In this document: one piece after another, positions 45,880 through 57,094 of the stretch
How the letters are laid out: every line of letters begins with the position of its first letter
How positions within the stretch are numbered: the first letter of the stretch is position 1
NCBI GenBank assembly: GCA_963969495.1
Contig: OZ018330.1
Coordinates: 47,048,394-47,112,393, forward strand
Direction: 5' to 3'
From: Ceratothoa steindachneri
Taxonomy: Eukaryota; Arthropoda; Malacostraca; Isopoda; Cymothoidae
DNA length: 64,000 nucleotides
The notes under the pieces: model-generated
Seen by the model: only the letters and a program-made list of their open reading frames with translations
The model's database searches: none
Told to the model about the DNA's origin: nothing
Translations under genes and position numbers: made by a program

Positions 45880-46155
45880 GAGGGGCTTACGGACGGCCCC
45901 AGGAGAGTTCTTATTCCCAATGGTTTTTCCCATGAAGTCAAACATCGGCTCCTCGTTAGCCTTCGAGCTTGGGAGAAACACGTCTCCAAATTCTTATTTG
46001 ACGTGAAACTGGATCTTACTCTCCTGGGGGAGATCTTGCATTTTGACCTTTAGAGTTGTACGCTTTTGGACCCGCCGATGCCTGGGCCGGATGTCTTTGC
46101 GGTAACCGCTTTGTAACTCCACCAAGAGTAAACGGGGGGGGAGGAACGATTCCCC
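45880..46155 (-). repeat. ~280-bp direct repeat, copy 1
   Basis: GACGGCCCCAGGAGAGTTCT, CTCCTCGTTAGCCTTCGAGC, TTGGGAGAAACACGTCTCC, GACGTGAAACTGGATCT and GACCCGCCGATGCCTGGGCC recur at 46815-47120 in the same orientation. The minus strand gives a 68-codon frame (45994-46200), TLKVKMQDLPQESKIQFHVK, that is preserved in sense in the second copy, hinting at a coding origin on that strand. The product was not recognised. Confidence 0.75.
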
Positions 46156-46159
46156 TACA

Positions 46160-46810
46160 CACCTCCCATCGAAGAACTTAATAGGGGGGGGGACTCCCAA
46201 AAACTCAAAACAACTTACCCAACCTAGTCGAGATTAGCAAAGTTGTATTTCTTTGATCCCTCTCTTACATTCAGTTTCCTTACTCATGAGCGCCCTCGCG
46301 TGCGTTGACACAGGCATTGTGTCGAACTAGACCTACTCGCAATACAATTTTACATGAAAATAACAAAACCTTAATTCGTCGATTACCCATAAAAAAAACA
46401 AACAAAACAAGCTACTTCCTTACATTTCTAAGTTTTTGAGAACTTAAATCCTACCGAGAAATATTAACACGAACAACAAATGAAAACATGGTTTCACGCT
46501 CATTAGGTACTGAAATAACCCTCAATGGTTTTTCGTCTCCGCCTATAGAGCAGCTGTACTTTATCGGCTCCTTTGATGTAGCTGATCCTAAAATGGTGCT
46601 CTAATACCAATACTTTACCGCGCCTGAGTCGGCCGTTCGGGTTATTGAGTCTACCTCAGTATGTTACTAAATGGTAGCGGTATTTTAACCTACTCGAATT
46701 ACCCTTCTTATGGTACTTGACTACCTTTAAACTGAACATTATGGCTAGAGCGGCCTGTTGCAGCGGGGCATAATTGATGGGAGCGTGGGCCCCATAGCTC
46801 TCCTTTAACC
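46160..46810. other. Sequence between the 280-bp repeats
   Basis: No ORF of note and no motif recognised; short homopolymer runs only. Confidence 0.4.
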
Positions 46811-46814
46811 AGGT

Positions 46815-47120
46815 ACACGGGGCTTGAGGACGGCCCCAGGAGAGTTCTTATGCCCAACGGTTTTTCCCACTCAGTCTCTCATTGGCTCCTCGTTAGCCTT
46901 CGAGCTTGGGAGAAACACGTCTCCAATTTCTTATTTGACGTGAAACTGGATCTCACTCTCCTGGAAGAGATCTTGCATTTTGACCTTTAGGGTCTTTCAT
47001 GGCACTGAGTTGTGCGACGCTGCGGTTACGCTTTAGGACCCGCCGATGCCTGGGCCGGATTTCTTTGCGTTAACCGCCTTGTGACTCCACCAAGAGGGAA
47101 CGGGGGGGAGAGGGGAGTGA
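46815..47120 (-). repeat. ~280-bp direct repeat, copy 2
   Basis: Second copy, about 930 bp downstream of the first. It contains an extra ~30 bp (GGTCTTTCATGGCACTGAG...) relative to copy 1. The pair could be LTRs, a tandem duplication or two related insertions. No terminal TG...CA pair or target duplication was confirmed. Confidence 0.75.
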
Positions 47121-47129
47121 CGATTCCCC

Positions 47130-48595
47130 TATAGTTCCTTTCAGGCGGGAAAAACAGCACAGAAAGCCTAAAAACGTAGTTAAAAGAAGCTAAAAGAACC
47201 CATAATAATTAACCTCGCCTAAAAGCAATCTAAAAATACTAACCATAATCTACTTCCACCTAACACAAGTGCTATTTGTGGCGATTCAAAACAAGCTATC
47301 AATGACAAGATGGCTGCCAATCTAAGGTCCGCCCTCCTCCTTTAACTAAGTATCAATATATTCAGTGTTTAATTTTCATGTATAAAATATTTTCTGTTGC
47401 CCCTTTTAGAATAATTGTGCTAGTAAATTATATTTTTTCAGCTATTCTTTAATAGCTCCCTCCCATTATCTTTCTACTGGTGCAGCCAGCCACAGAGTCA
47501 TTAAAGAAAAGCACGATTTTCAAAGTACTTTTCATGTAAAAGTTTTTCATTATTCTTTGCTATTTTCTTTACAGTTCTTAAATACATTGAAATACGTGAT
47601 AATACATTATTTCAATATCTTTCTACCTGATTGGTAGTCTCAGCATCGCATCTACGCCCAATTCACACATGTATGTGGGTTACTTTTGCGATGCACAGCT
47701 GATAACCCGCTAGTTGTATACATAGTTCTTATCCAGCAAAGGGAAGGCTATTCAGAATTAATCTCCGGAATGTGCGGAATTTAGTTCCAAACGACTAAAA
47801 TTTTTGCCCCGAATTTTTCGGGTCGCCAAAGAGCGGTCTCTTTTGAAAGTCTTAATATCCGGTCGACGAGCGAACGGGGACGAGGGGCATACCCGCCCTA
47901 TTTCCGTCACCACCGCCGAAGGATGGCTTGAAGTTCGCACAGTTTCCGCTGTCCTTCCTCTAGGTCAGAGATTCTCAATCTTTTTCTTTCTGTCACTCTT
48001 TCCCCCTAAGTCGAAATCTCCCTCCCCTTGAATTAAAGGGAACATTCCAAATAATATTACGATAAATAATTATTTTACAAATAGAATAGTGATTTTTTTT
48101 CATTTTTAATTTAATCTATGAGATACAATAATGTGTAAATGTCCTGTAGATTAGGTATCATCTGTATAATTACGTTTGTAGAAAGACCAATATTCCAACA
48201 GTTTGTGTCTAGCATTCTGTGGTTCCAAATCCCTCCTTGAAATACAAAATTATATAGACCCTCTTGGGCGAATTACTACTCGCCTAAGAAATCACGATAG
48301 AAGTGGTTGTTTGATCCTATGAAGTACTTACAGGTGGTTATTAGTGTAAGTAATACAACCCAGCCCGTTTTTAACCACCCCTGTTAGAAATTTTAAAAAT
48401 ATTTTCATGTTTCTGTACATTTTCCTCTACTTTTTGACCTACAAAAGTGAAAACGGCAACTAATATGACCTCATGGATCTTAGGTTTTCTGCTTTGGAAT
48501 CGGCCAAAAGCGCCAGTTTCGAGGTCCCTGGAATCGTGTTTTGCACAATAACTTTTGATCTAAACAAGATAAAGGAACAAATCAGATTTAGAATG
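47130..48595. other. Mostly featureless, with a GC-rich patch at 47740-48050
   Basis: ORFs 47758-47940 (-) and 47804-48031 (+) overlap in the GC-rich patch; neither has a motif I know. The rest is AT-rich. Confidence 0.4.
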
Positions 48596-48615
48596 AAAGA
48601 ACATAAATTAATAAA

Positions 48616-48960
48616 TAATAATAATAATAATAATGATGATGATAATGATGAAAATAATGATAGTGATAATAATGATAGTAATGATAATAATAATGAAATG
48701 ATAATGGTAATTATAATTATGATGATGATAATAATAATCATGATGATAATAAAAATAATAATAATGATATTAATTATAATATGATAATAATGATAATGAT
48801 AATTTATATGATAATAAAAATGATGATAAGGGCAATGATGGTAATAATAATGATAATAATGAGAATGATAAAAATGCTAATGATCATAATGTAAAGAGAA
48901 TAATGATAATAATAATAATAATAATTAATAAGATTAATTTATAAGAATAATTAATAATAA
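48616..48960. repeat. AAT/GAT microsatellite
   Basis: (AAT)n and (GAT)n triplets over ~345 bp. ORFs across it (48460-48741 on minus, 48473-48784 on plus) read as Ile/Leu/Ser or Asn/Asp/Met runs and are artefacts. Confidence 0.95.
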
Positions 48961-49144
48961 TACTGAATAATAATACTTAATAATTATTATCAATCATATC
49001 TTTAGAAATAACAGAATCTAGAAAGCAATCTAAAAGTTACATCTTCATAATGCGTTAACCAAGGAGCTGAGGGATCTGTGCCGTCTGCGCACAGTTGATA
49101 TCACAGAACCGCCACGTACTGTCCAAAGGCAGATGTCAACTGGG

Positions 49145-49303
49145 CCATCTACCAGATCTCCTACTGAAATTATCCTGAATGAATACTTTTCCTCCCCTAT
49201 CTACTAGATCTCTCACTGAAATTATCGTGGATGAATACTTTTCCTCCCCTATCTACCAGATCTCTCACTGAAATTATCGTGGATGAATACCTTTCCTTCC
49301 CTA
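49145..49303. repeat. 52-bp tandem repeat, 3 copies
   Basis: CTATCTACCAGATCTCTCAC followed by TGAAATTATCGTGGATGAAT, in three successive units starting near 49146, 49197 and 49249. The last two are almost identical. Confidence 0.9.
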
Positions 49304-49799
49304 TCCGGGTTTCCGCGCTTTCCACGGACAGAGAGACATTCTAGTATTTCCTTATTCTTCAGAATTTACCCGAAAATGCAGGCAGGCCCATCATTCAAGA
49401 TTTGCATATGAAACAGTTGAATATATGTCTGGTCCCATTATGGCAGATGGTTAAGATCAAGAAAACATTCAAGCACAAGACAAGGAAGGTTTCCCTGTAA
49501 TTGCATGAAAAACATCTTGCTCTGGGGGAAAAAAAGGAAGAGAAATTAACCCTGTAGGAAAAGTCTATGTGTGCTGGAATTAGAGCGCCCTTTAAAATGA
49601 GTAGATTCAGATACAATTCAGAAAATACAGAACAACAGAATGTTATCCAGAGAGAAGAAAGATGAAATTTAAGGTTCAACGATGACCAAAAGACTGAAAG
49701 GGAATGGTCATATGACTGGTCATGACAAGAATTTTGAGACAAGATACCTGGTCCAACTTCATACACTGAAGGAAAGTATTGTCATTGACAATTCTTCTG

Positions 49800-50245
49800 G
49801 CACAGATGAGGCTGAAGGTCAAATTATTTATGGGTGACATGGAAAATTATGGATAATGTTACTGCTCTTGTTTTTGACACTACATGCAGTAACAGTGGAG
49901 TTAAAAGAGGAGCTGCGAAACTGGTAGAAAAAATGTATGTTGAACGAAAATATGTTTTATCAGGCCTTTCGATATCACATCCTGAAAATCTTAGGGGGAA
50001 CAGTTTGGGGAGGTGAAGGGATCAGATAATCCCAGGTTTGAGAAGCTGAAGGATATTTGGAACGATTTATCGAGGAAAACCCCCAAAATACTGACTATTA
50101 AAGGCAAATGGATAACATCAGCCAGGCACTATTCATCTAACCAGATAAAAGGCCAAAAACCTGTACTTATGAAAATGATGATTGTCGTAAAAAAGGTTCA
50201 AGTTAACCCTTTCTGCGTTTACGAGTGCGTGGTAGATTTATAATA
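49800..50245 (+). pseudogene. Transposon-type ORF with FDTT/SN motif, 5' part
   Basis: Frames 49834-50016 and 50013-50243 read ITALVFDTT-like VTALVFDTTCSNSGVKRGAA and then FEKLKDIWNDLSRKTPKI. This is a family found repeatedly in invertebrate genomes as multicopy, presumably transposase-related proteins (pattern FDTTxSNxGxxxGA). I am confident of the pattern but not of the superfamily name. A frameshift separates the two frames, and the usual residues near the CRHH box are lost. The protein continues at 51290-51540 beyond a CpG-rich insert. Confidence 0.6.
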
Positions 50246-50269
50246 TAAGCAGAGTGCAAATTACTGAAT

Positions 50270-51280
50270 GTAGGTTGGGCACAGTCGACTATCTTGAAGA
50301 ATCCGGGATAAGAGAAAAACGAGTAAAAAAATAACTTTACTAATATGCAAATTAATATTATTTTACAAAATTAAAAGGAGTTTTAAACCGAGTTATACAC
50401 ACATTAGATGTACACGGGTCTCAGTGGCTAAAAGGAAGGGGGAAGATGGTGAGGACAGTCCCGTACAAACAAACGAACAATATTGACAGGGGGACGCTCG
50501 AATGACCTTGAGCGTATATTAAGCCGATGATGAAGGCTTTACACTGGGGTAGGGGGGGCAGAGAGAGAACATTTGTAAAGGAGAGTTGCACGTTGCTGTT
50601 ACCTCGAAGATTTGGGGCGATGGAGTAATCTTGCCCTGGCACAAAGTTCAAATTAGAGTCTCTTGACACTGACTATTAACGGAGTGAACTAGATCTTGCT
50701 TTCGAGCAAACAGGAATCGAGACTGAGCGCGCTGCGTTAGAGGAGCAAGAGGAAGCGGGTCGAGGTAGACTCAAGTGAATTAACGATAATATTGGGAGCT
50801 TGAAGGATTCAGCGAGAATTGTGCAGAGTCCAACGGGACGTGAATTGCGGGTACGAACGGGGAAGTGCAGACCGCAGATACGGACGTGGCTGGGCAGACG
50901 GCTGATTCTGACTTCCAACTCTTGAGACGGAGGATTTAAAGGGCTCGAATCGGGTTTTTCCCCTTCCGTCCGCAGAGGAGGGTTCTAGTGTCTGATGCTT
51001 CGGCAGAGGAGAATAATCTCGGTCTTTTAGCGCAAGCGCGTGATGGTTACTAAATCGCCGAGGCGAACTTTGTGCGACTTAAGATGAGACCTTCTGGCTC
51101 TTAAACTTGTCGCAGATTTCTGTGATGGCGGCATTTCAGGTCACTGTGGCGTCTCATGATTTCCCACCTCTATTAGCTTAGACAAAAAGGGTCGCCGAGG
51201 GGTCTGTGTCTCTCTCCTTCCATTGAAGGGCAAGGCGGCGTATATCTTCCTCTCTCTCTCTCTCTTAGATCTTTGACATT
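50270..51280 (-). mobile_element. LTR-like CpG-rich insert (minus strand) splitting the FDTT-type ORF
   Basis: About 1 kb, clearly richer in CpG than the flanks, lying between two halves of one degraded ORF. On the minus strand it has a TTTAAATCC TATA-like box near 50938 and, towards its end (~50345-50300), TTAGTAAAGTTATTTTTTTA, very like TTAGTAAAGTTATATTTTCG at ~59786 in the LTR candidate there. It ends in CCAACCTACA near 50272. No internal genes, so a solo LTR is likely. Its exact ends and target duplication were not resolved. Minus ORFs at 50421 and 50676 are chance. Confidence 0.5.
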
Positions 51281-51289
51281 GATATTTGC

Positions 51290-51540
51290 AGATAAATTTG
51301 CGTAAGATGAAGACACTGTATCAAAGCTGGAAATACTCAACACCTTCTATGTGCTGTTCTTCACTCCTGTATAAAGAAGTCAATGTATACTGCAGATGCC
51401 CCCGTGAGTGATCTGAGTCTAATCCAGAACATGTTGAAGTAAAGGAAAACTGACCTAGGGCTGGCTGATGCAGTAATTAATAAGATGGAAAAGTAAAAAT
51501 GTTACCTGACGTAGGAAGTTGTGCCTTTTGACATTTTTTA
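51290..51540 (+). pseudogene. Transposon-type ORF with FDTT/SN motif, 3' part
   Basis: In broken plus frames, LEILNTFYVLFFTPV (~51326-51370), then ADAPVSDLSLIQNMLK (~51394-51441), KTDLGLADAVINKMEK (~51448-51495) and EVVPFDIF (~51513-51536) match the C-terminal half of the same multicopy invertebrate family as 49800-50245. Stops interrupt it at several codons. Confidence 0.6.
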
Positions 51541-51559
51541 GATTTTCATTCAAGCCTTT

Positions 51560-54380
51560 GTCTCCTCCGGCCTGAAATAATGCAACACTTTCTCACTAGA
51601 ACACAACCATTCACCATTCAATCTTTTCAACCGCTTCATAAGTCTCTACCCCTTGTTTATTTTTAAAAGCTTTCCTCATAGATCTTTACTCTTTCAGGAA
51701 CTGCACTGGCCCTTCTTCTTCTCACTTTCACTCACCCTATCCCAAGCCCCCAATAACCCTGCGCTCTGGATCTACCCCTACTGCTTGTTCGTCTCAGTCA
51801 TCTGTAATGCATAGGTGATCGTGCTTTCTCTACATTTTCAACACTAGTGTTGAATGATTTGCTTGGTGCGATATGCTTCCCCCCTTCTTTATTGCCTTCA
51901 AGAATGTCCGGAGGAGCCACCTTTTCTATCAGACTTTTTGGGGGTTGATAAGTGCTTTGGGAGAGCCAAGGCCTATGAAGAGCGTTATACAAAATTCCTA
52001 TTATTATTTGACATTATGTCAAGGAAATGGAAACCAACGCCTTCAATGGTCGTTATTTTGGGGGGTTGCTATTCTTATTGAGTTGGCTATTTTTTTTATT
52101 TACCAGCATTTGGGTGTATGAAAGTAGTTAAAAACAGAGATCAAAAAACAACTTTTCTAATAGTTATCGAAGAAAAAAGTGAGAGATGGATCGATTATCC
52201 ATAGTGATGAATGGATAGTCCACAGAAATATGGCCATTAATCTAAATTGGCAACGCAGAATCATCAATCAGGCTTTCTCTTCATTAATCCACAGGTGCGT
52301 TCATACACACCACATTGAATTGTATTGGAGAAAGGAATAAGACAAACAGATAACAAGTGAGAATGCAAACGCGAATTCTTCCCGGCTATTTACATGTAAT
52401 GGAAGAAAATAAAGTAGAGATTAATTAATTCCCGTAACGCAATTTCCATCATTTTTGTAATTAATAAATATATCTCTCATTTTAATTAATGTCAAAATCA
52501 CATAAATTTAATGTTTTCTTTTATATGATATTGATATTTTGGGGTGGCAATTTTGGACATCGGAACTTCTGGGGTCGATATTTTTGACAATCAATTATTT
52601 GTTCATTATTGATTAATCATTATTCCTTATTCTTTGTTGCTTCCCTTTTGTGTTTAAATTAAGAGACATCTGCCTTTTCTACAGGTTAATTTTACATTTA
52701 CGATGAAAAAAGGGAATATGTTTCTCCGGATGGCAATGAGGTCCGATTGGTGTTTTGCCTCCGTATGTTTTGTCAGTTGTGGCATTATTTCTATAGAGGA
52801 ATTTTCCTTTATTCCAGAGGCAAGGATTACTCTCTGTAACCCACCAAGGTGAACTTCCCTCTTCTTCAATCTCCCGAAATATCCAGCCAACATTTTGAGG
52901 CTGAATTTTCCTTTCTTTCATTTCCGACCTTAACGACACTCCTGGGGCTACCATACCCTTCTGCTCCCTCCCTATCTCCCGTCCTTCCTTTTTACAATTA
53001 ATAGAAAAGAGAAAAGTTGAGTGGAGTAAGCCGTCTGTTCGGAAAGAAATGGCCCCTTGTAAAGCTTACCCCGTCCCTAATCATTCCCTCCTCGCCATTG
53101 CAACGCTTGAACCCATTAGACGTTAAATTACGTTCACAATCGCATTCCACCACGCTTTCTATTCGCCCTTTCCGCTTTAATATATCGCACACTCATTAGG
53201 ACCAGAAGAATTAAGAGTGAGTGTCCAATATGGCCACCGACCCGGCGGTAATATAGTGTGTACCATTGAAGCTAGGAAGAACTTTATCACCCTTTCTGTT
53301 TCTTCGTTACGTCACAAAAATGGGTGAAAAGTGGGCATGGCCAGCAAAGTCTGTGAGAGTTCGTGCGAAAATTCACCGTATTTGTTTTTTGAATTTATTC
53401 TTTTTCCAAAAGAAGTTTTAGGTTTTATTTTTTAAAAGCAATTCCTCTATAGAGACTTGTGGAGGGAGAATTTGTTTATCTCGAGAAAATGTTAGCGAAT
53501 TTTCTCGGTTGTTCCTTCCAAAATTTCCAATGTGTTGGGAAGAATCGAAAAACTTCTTTTCCAATTAAAACTTAAATACCCGACGAAGACTGGCTGGGAC
53601 TCTTCTCCTTGTAAGATTAGAAGTCGACGCAACAAAGAGCAGATTGTTACGAAAGGCAAGTTGTGTTTACGTAATATTCAACTTTTTGAAAGAGTCTTTC
53701 ATGTCTCTAATTAATTTAGACGAATGTTATAGGGAATAACTTGGACAGACGATTCCGAAAGTTTAAAAAAAATAATAGGAAGAAACTGCCCTAGGACGAT
53801 GGCAAAAATCAAGGTTAAAATACCCTATTGATACAATTTTTAGGGCTGTTCGATTGGTCTCTTTGATACAGTTGCTTAACATGGATGAAGAGTGTCCCCA
53901 CAGTCGTGCCCGATGCAATATGAAGGTAGCTAGCTACTCATTGCTGTATAATTTAAACCAAATGTAATTCTTTGCGATATTGCTAAACTTGGTAAACGTT
54001 CACAGCTTCCAACCACTGCTTCATTGTTTATTGCCGTTTCTATTCTAAAAAGTTTTCAACTCAAACATCTTTCAAAAGAGTAAGAATTTTAAAAACTTCT
54101 CTAGCCTTCCTTTGATTCTTTCATTATCAATGAATGTAATTTCAATACCTTCAGTCTAATTGTAGTTTCATCAGATATTAGAGAGGAATAAAACTGCTCT
54201 CTGCATTCTAAGTGACGATTAATCACAGATTTACAAATTTTAGAAATAACTAGTATTATATACGTTAATTTCTTGAAATAAGTTTAGCTTTGTATTAGCT
54301 TTATTTGATGGTCTAATGAGATTTTTTAGCTCCTTTCATTGATGATAAAACAATGCAATTTATTTCTTTAAACGCACCTG
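51560..54380. other. No recognisable feature
   Basis: About 2.8 kb with several short overlapping ORFs (51798-52121, 52654-52954, 52998-53199, 53532-53714), none with a motif that I recognise. Composition changes along the region, but no repeat boundary was found. Confidence 0.4.
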
Positions 54381-54890
54381 CTACGGATCGGGCTCCCAAC
54401 ATCCGAGATAGGTCAATTAGGCATCGAGATTGCCTGGGGGAAAGCAAAAAGATAAGGACTAGCTAGCACTCTCCTCCAAACAAGAAAAAATAAAAATAAA
54501 ATATAGGGAGAGGCTTCTGAGACCCCGACACCGATTACCAGGAGCCTGCCGGGGATCTTCGAGCACGCGAGCTCCAAACAACTCTTCATTGTTCGCGGAA
54601 TGAAGTACAAAGTTGACCGAATGACAAATGTTCCATCAGTACAAGGGCGTAGCTCCATTCCGCGGTTCGGAGCCAATGGTCTCCGGTTTCTTGGAATGGA
54701 ACCCTCTTAGTTTATGTGTCCAACCCTGCCCAGAGTGTCAAACTGAGTGGAAGCCGGATTCTTATTAGCACACCTCTGTAACTAACTCCACACCGTACCA
54801 TAAACTAATAAAGTGGTCCCTCGAACTTATCACTGAATAGTTGGCAGACCAGGGGGGTGGTCATGGTTAAGCGAATAAGGAGGAAGCATG
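54380..54890. other. GC-moderate segment, unassigned
   Basis: Contains the minus 87-codon ORF 54413-54676, with no recognised motif. The higher GC content and location among transposons suggest a decayed element, but nothing specific supports it. Confidence 0.3.
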
Positions 54891-54898
54891 AAGGTTTT

Positions 54899-54962
54899 TT
54901 TTAGTGTCCTTCTGGCGCCTGCCTTCAAGGACTCAATTGGCCGTAATTTTCCTACAACTACG
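54899..54962 (+). repeat. Short dispersed repeat (TCTGGCG type), copy 2
   Basis: Aligns with 42988-43052 (see that entry) and, like it, is followed by AAAC-rich sequence. Confidence 0.6.
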
Positions 54963-55097
54963 ATTACAAATCAAAAGCATAACAAAACAAACAAACAAAA
55001 AACCATTGGAAAAAAAAACAATACTGAAAATTACAAGAATGGAAGCATGACGGGATCTCTAGATCGACTTCAACAGGATTCTTTGCTTTCGATCTAT

Positions 55098-56498
55098 TAG
55101 GTTGAGGAATAAGTTCTTGCGTTTTTTTATGCTGTGTTGATTTAAGTTTTGTTGGCGTGATTTGTGCACATATTAAGAAACAAAAATAAATAATGAGAAG
55201 AAAATTTGCAAAGGTTTGGTTACGTCTCTTAAAAGCGTAGACTATTAGGCTTTTGCTTAGGCTACGTCTTGAAGTTGAGTAATAAGTCATTGCGGTTTAT
55301 TTAAAAGTTATGTTCATTTAATTTTTGTTCTGTACCCTCAAAATGGAATGTCAAGTTGAAATAGAGGCGCATTTTCGACACTTGTTGTGATTCATTTTCA
55401 ATCGAGACGGGAACAATGCAAACGCAGCCAAAGCTCGTCGCGATATTTGTGCTGTGTACGGAGAAAATGCTTTATCAGAAAGGACAGCTCAATGGTGGTT
55501 TTCACGTTTCAAAAACGGTTATTTCAATCTTAATGACGAGGAACGTTCTGGTCGCCCCCTTAAGTTGGATGAAGATCGATTGAATGACCTTCTCTGATGA
55601 AAATCCTCGTCAATCGACTAGAGAATTAGCTGTACAATTGGTGTGTGAGCGAGAAACTGAAATGAATCACCTTCATTCGATGGGGAAAGTTCAAAAACTC
55701 GGTGCATGGTTTCCGCACGCTTTGAGCGAAAGTAACAAACTTCAAAGCCCCACGATTGCCGCAGGTTTGCTTGCTCGTCACAAGGCTACTCGTGAATATA
55801 AGGACAGATTTCTTCATCGCATAATCACTGGCGACGAAAAGTAGTGTGTTTATGTCAACATGAACCATCGAAAACAATGGCTTAGCCCCAATAAAAAACC
55901 ACTTCCGCGATTAAAGCAAGGACTTCATCCACGAAAGACGATGCTGTGTGTGTGGTGGGATTGTAAAGGCATCATTCTTTATGAGCTCCTTGCGAACAAC
56001 GAGATTCTCAATGCAGAACTTTATGTTCAACAAATGTATCGACTCGCCGATGCTATTCGTGAAAAGCGACCTCATCGACATTTTGGAGTCCTTCTGCAAC
56101 ACGACAATGCTCGTCCTCAAAGTGCCAATATGACAAAAGACGCCATTCAAACGCTTAATTGGGAAATCCTGCAGCATCCTCCATATTCGACAGACTTTGC
56201 TCTATCGGATTTCCATCTGTTCCGATCGCTCTCTAAAAATTTGCGCGGCGTTTCGCTCAATACTGATGTAGAATTAAGAACCTGGTTAGAGGAATTCTTC
56301 GAGTCAAAATCCAGAGATTTTTATTTCAGAGGCATCGAAAAACTAGTTGAACGTTGGGAAGAAGTCGTAAATAACAACGAAGAATACATTATTGAATAAA
56401 TTGCATATTGTTTAAATTAAAAATGGAGTTTTTCTAAAATTGTGAATGGTAATGAATATTTTTTTTTTTAAACTGCAAGAACTTATTCCTTAACTCAA
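55098..56498 (+). mobile_element. Mariner element, nearly complete, with a duplicated 5' end
   Basis: Outer ends: TTAGGTTGAGGAATAAGTTC at 55098-55117 and, at the right, the reverse complement of TTGAGTTAAGGAATAAGTTC (~56478-56498). About 23 of 26 terminal bases agree, and TA flanks are present. A second left-end sequence, TTGAGTAATAAGTCATTGCG, begins at 55275 and is followed by similar subterminal sequence. The ~175 bp from 55098 to 55274 therefore look like an extra copy of the mariner 5' end. From 55275 the length is ~1.22 kb, close to the usual ~1.3 kb. Confidence 0.8.
55343..56399 (+). pseudogene. Mariner transposase, DD34D type, lightly damaged
   Basis: Starts at ATG 55343 (MECQVEIEAHFRHLL). 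The DNA-binding part ICAVYGENALSERTAQWWFS and NLNDEERSGRP follows, then after a frame change near 55590 ENPRQSTRELAVQL and RFLHRIITGDEK with the first catalytic Asp. The uninterrupted 55860-56399 frame has MLCVWWDCKGIILYELL, LLQHDNARP (second Asp), HPPYSTDFALSDFHLFRSL (third Asp, giving the mariner DD34D pattern) and the C-terminal VERWEEVVNNNEEYI before the stop. Damage seen: a stop at 55388, one frameshift near 55590 and a stop at 55842. It cannot make a full enzyme as it stands, but it is the youngest-looking DNA transposon gene in the window. Minus ORFs 55626-55877 and 55911-56177 are shadows. Confidence 0.9.
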
Positions 56499-56677
56499 TA
56501 TATTACCGTCCAAAACTAGAGAACAAAATAAAAAAATCTGCATTTTCTTAAAAATATTTGTTTAATTTCCACTAAAATTATCCCAAATATTTTGTTAGAA
56601 TTTTCCTCTGAGAGTGTCCAAATTTTATTTCATAGAACAGTGGCTAAAAAAGATGCAAAGAAAGTTATATATATATA

Positions 56678-56763
56678 CACGAAAAGATAGCAGTTAAATT
56701 AGGCGTTCTCTCAGATAGCCAAAAAACTATCTTTCGATTAGCGTTTTTAAGTGTCACCCATGC
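56678..56763 (+). mobile_element. Partial copy of the 56.9-kb MITE
   Basis: ACACGAAAAGATAGCAGTTA and onward through AGTGTCACCCATGC match 56920-57008 at about 93 percent. Both terminal inverted repeats are missing. The homology stops exactly where the complete copy enters its right terminal repeat. Confidence 0.85.
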
Positions 56764-56852
56764 TTTTCGAAGAGAATGGAAAATTTGTTTGATTCTCCAA
56801 TTTCGCCTCGCCTTATAAATTAAGAAAATTATTGCAGTAACGCAATTAATTA

Positions 56853-57029
56853 TGCGGTTAAAAGGCTATTTTTTGGCAAACCAGTCTTCCTCAAAGCCTT
56901 CGGAAGGAGCTCTTCTCACATACACGGAAAGGTAGCACTTAAAATAGGCGTTCTCTCAGATAGCCAAAAAACTATCTTTCGATTAGCGTTTTTAAGTGTC
57001 ACCCATGCCAAAAAATAGCCTTTTAACCG

Positions 57030-57031
<2 letters not shown>
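56853..57031. mobile_element. 179-bp MITE with perfect 25-bp inverted ends
   Basis: TGCGGTTAAAAGGCTATTTT at the left (56853) and its exact reverse complement, AAAATAGCCTTTTAACCGCA, at the right (to 57031). The match covers 25 bp plus the flanking TA on each side. TA flanks suggest a Tc1/mariner-type target duplication. It has no coding capacity. An internal smaller palindrome (GATAGCC...CTATCTTTC) is present. The right end runs straight into a TA microsatellite. Confidence 0.9.

Positions 57032-57092
<61 letters not shown>
57032..57092. repeat. TA microsatellite, left tract
   Basis: About 60 bp of nearly pure TA next to the MITE's right end. ORF 56996-57190 reads through it as Ile/Tyr repeats. 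Confidence 0.95.

Positions 57093-57094
<2 letters not shown>

Noticed and set aside
47964..47985. hAT-type terminus (CAGAGATTCTCAATCTTTTT)
   Set aside because: It resembles a common hAT end, but no matching inverted end or 8-bp target duplication was found within the next kilobase.
48460..48784. Asn/Asp-rich (plus) and Ile/Leu-rich (minus) ORFs
   Set aside because: Both are translations of the AAT/GAT microsatellite.
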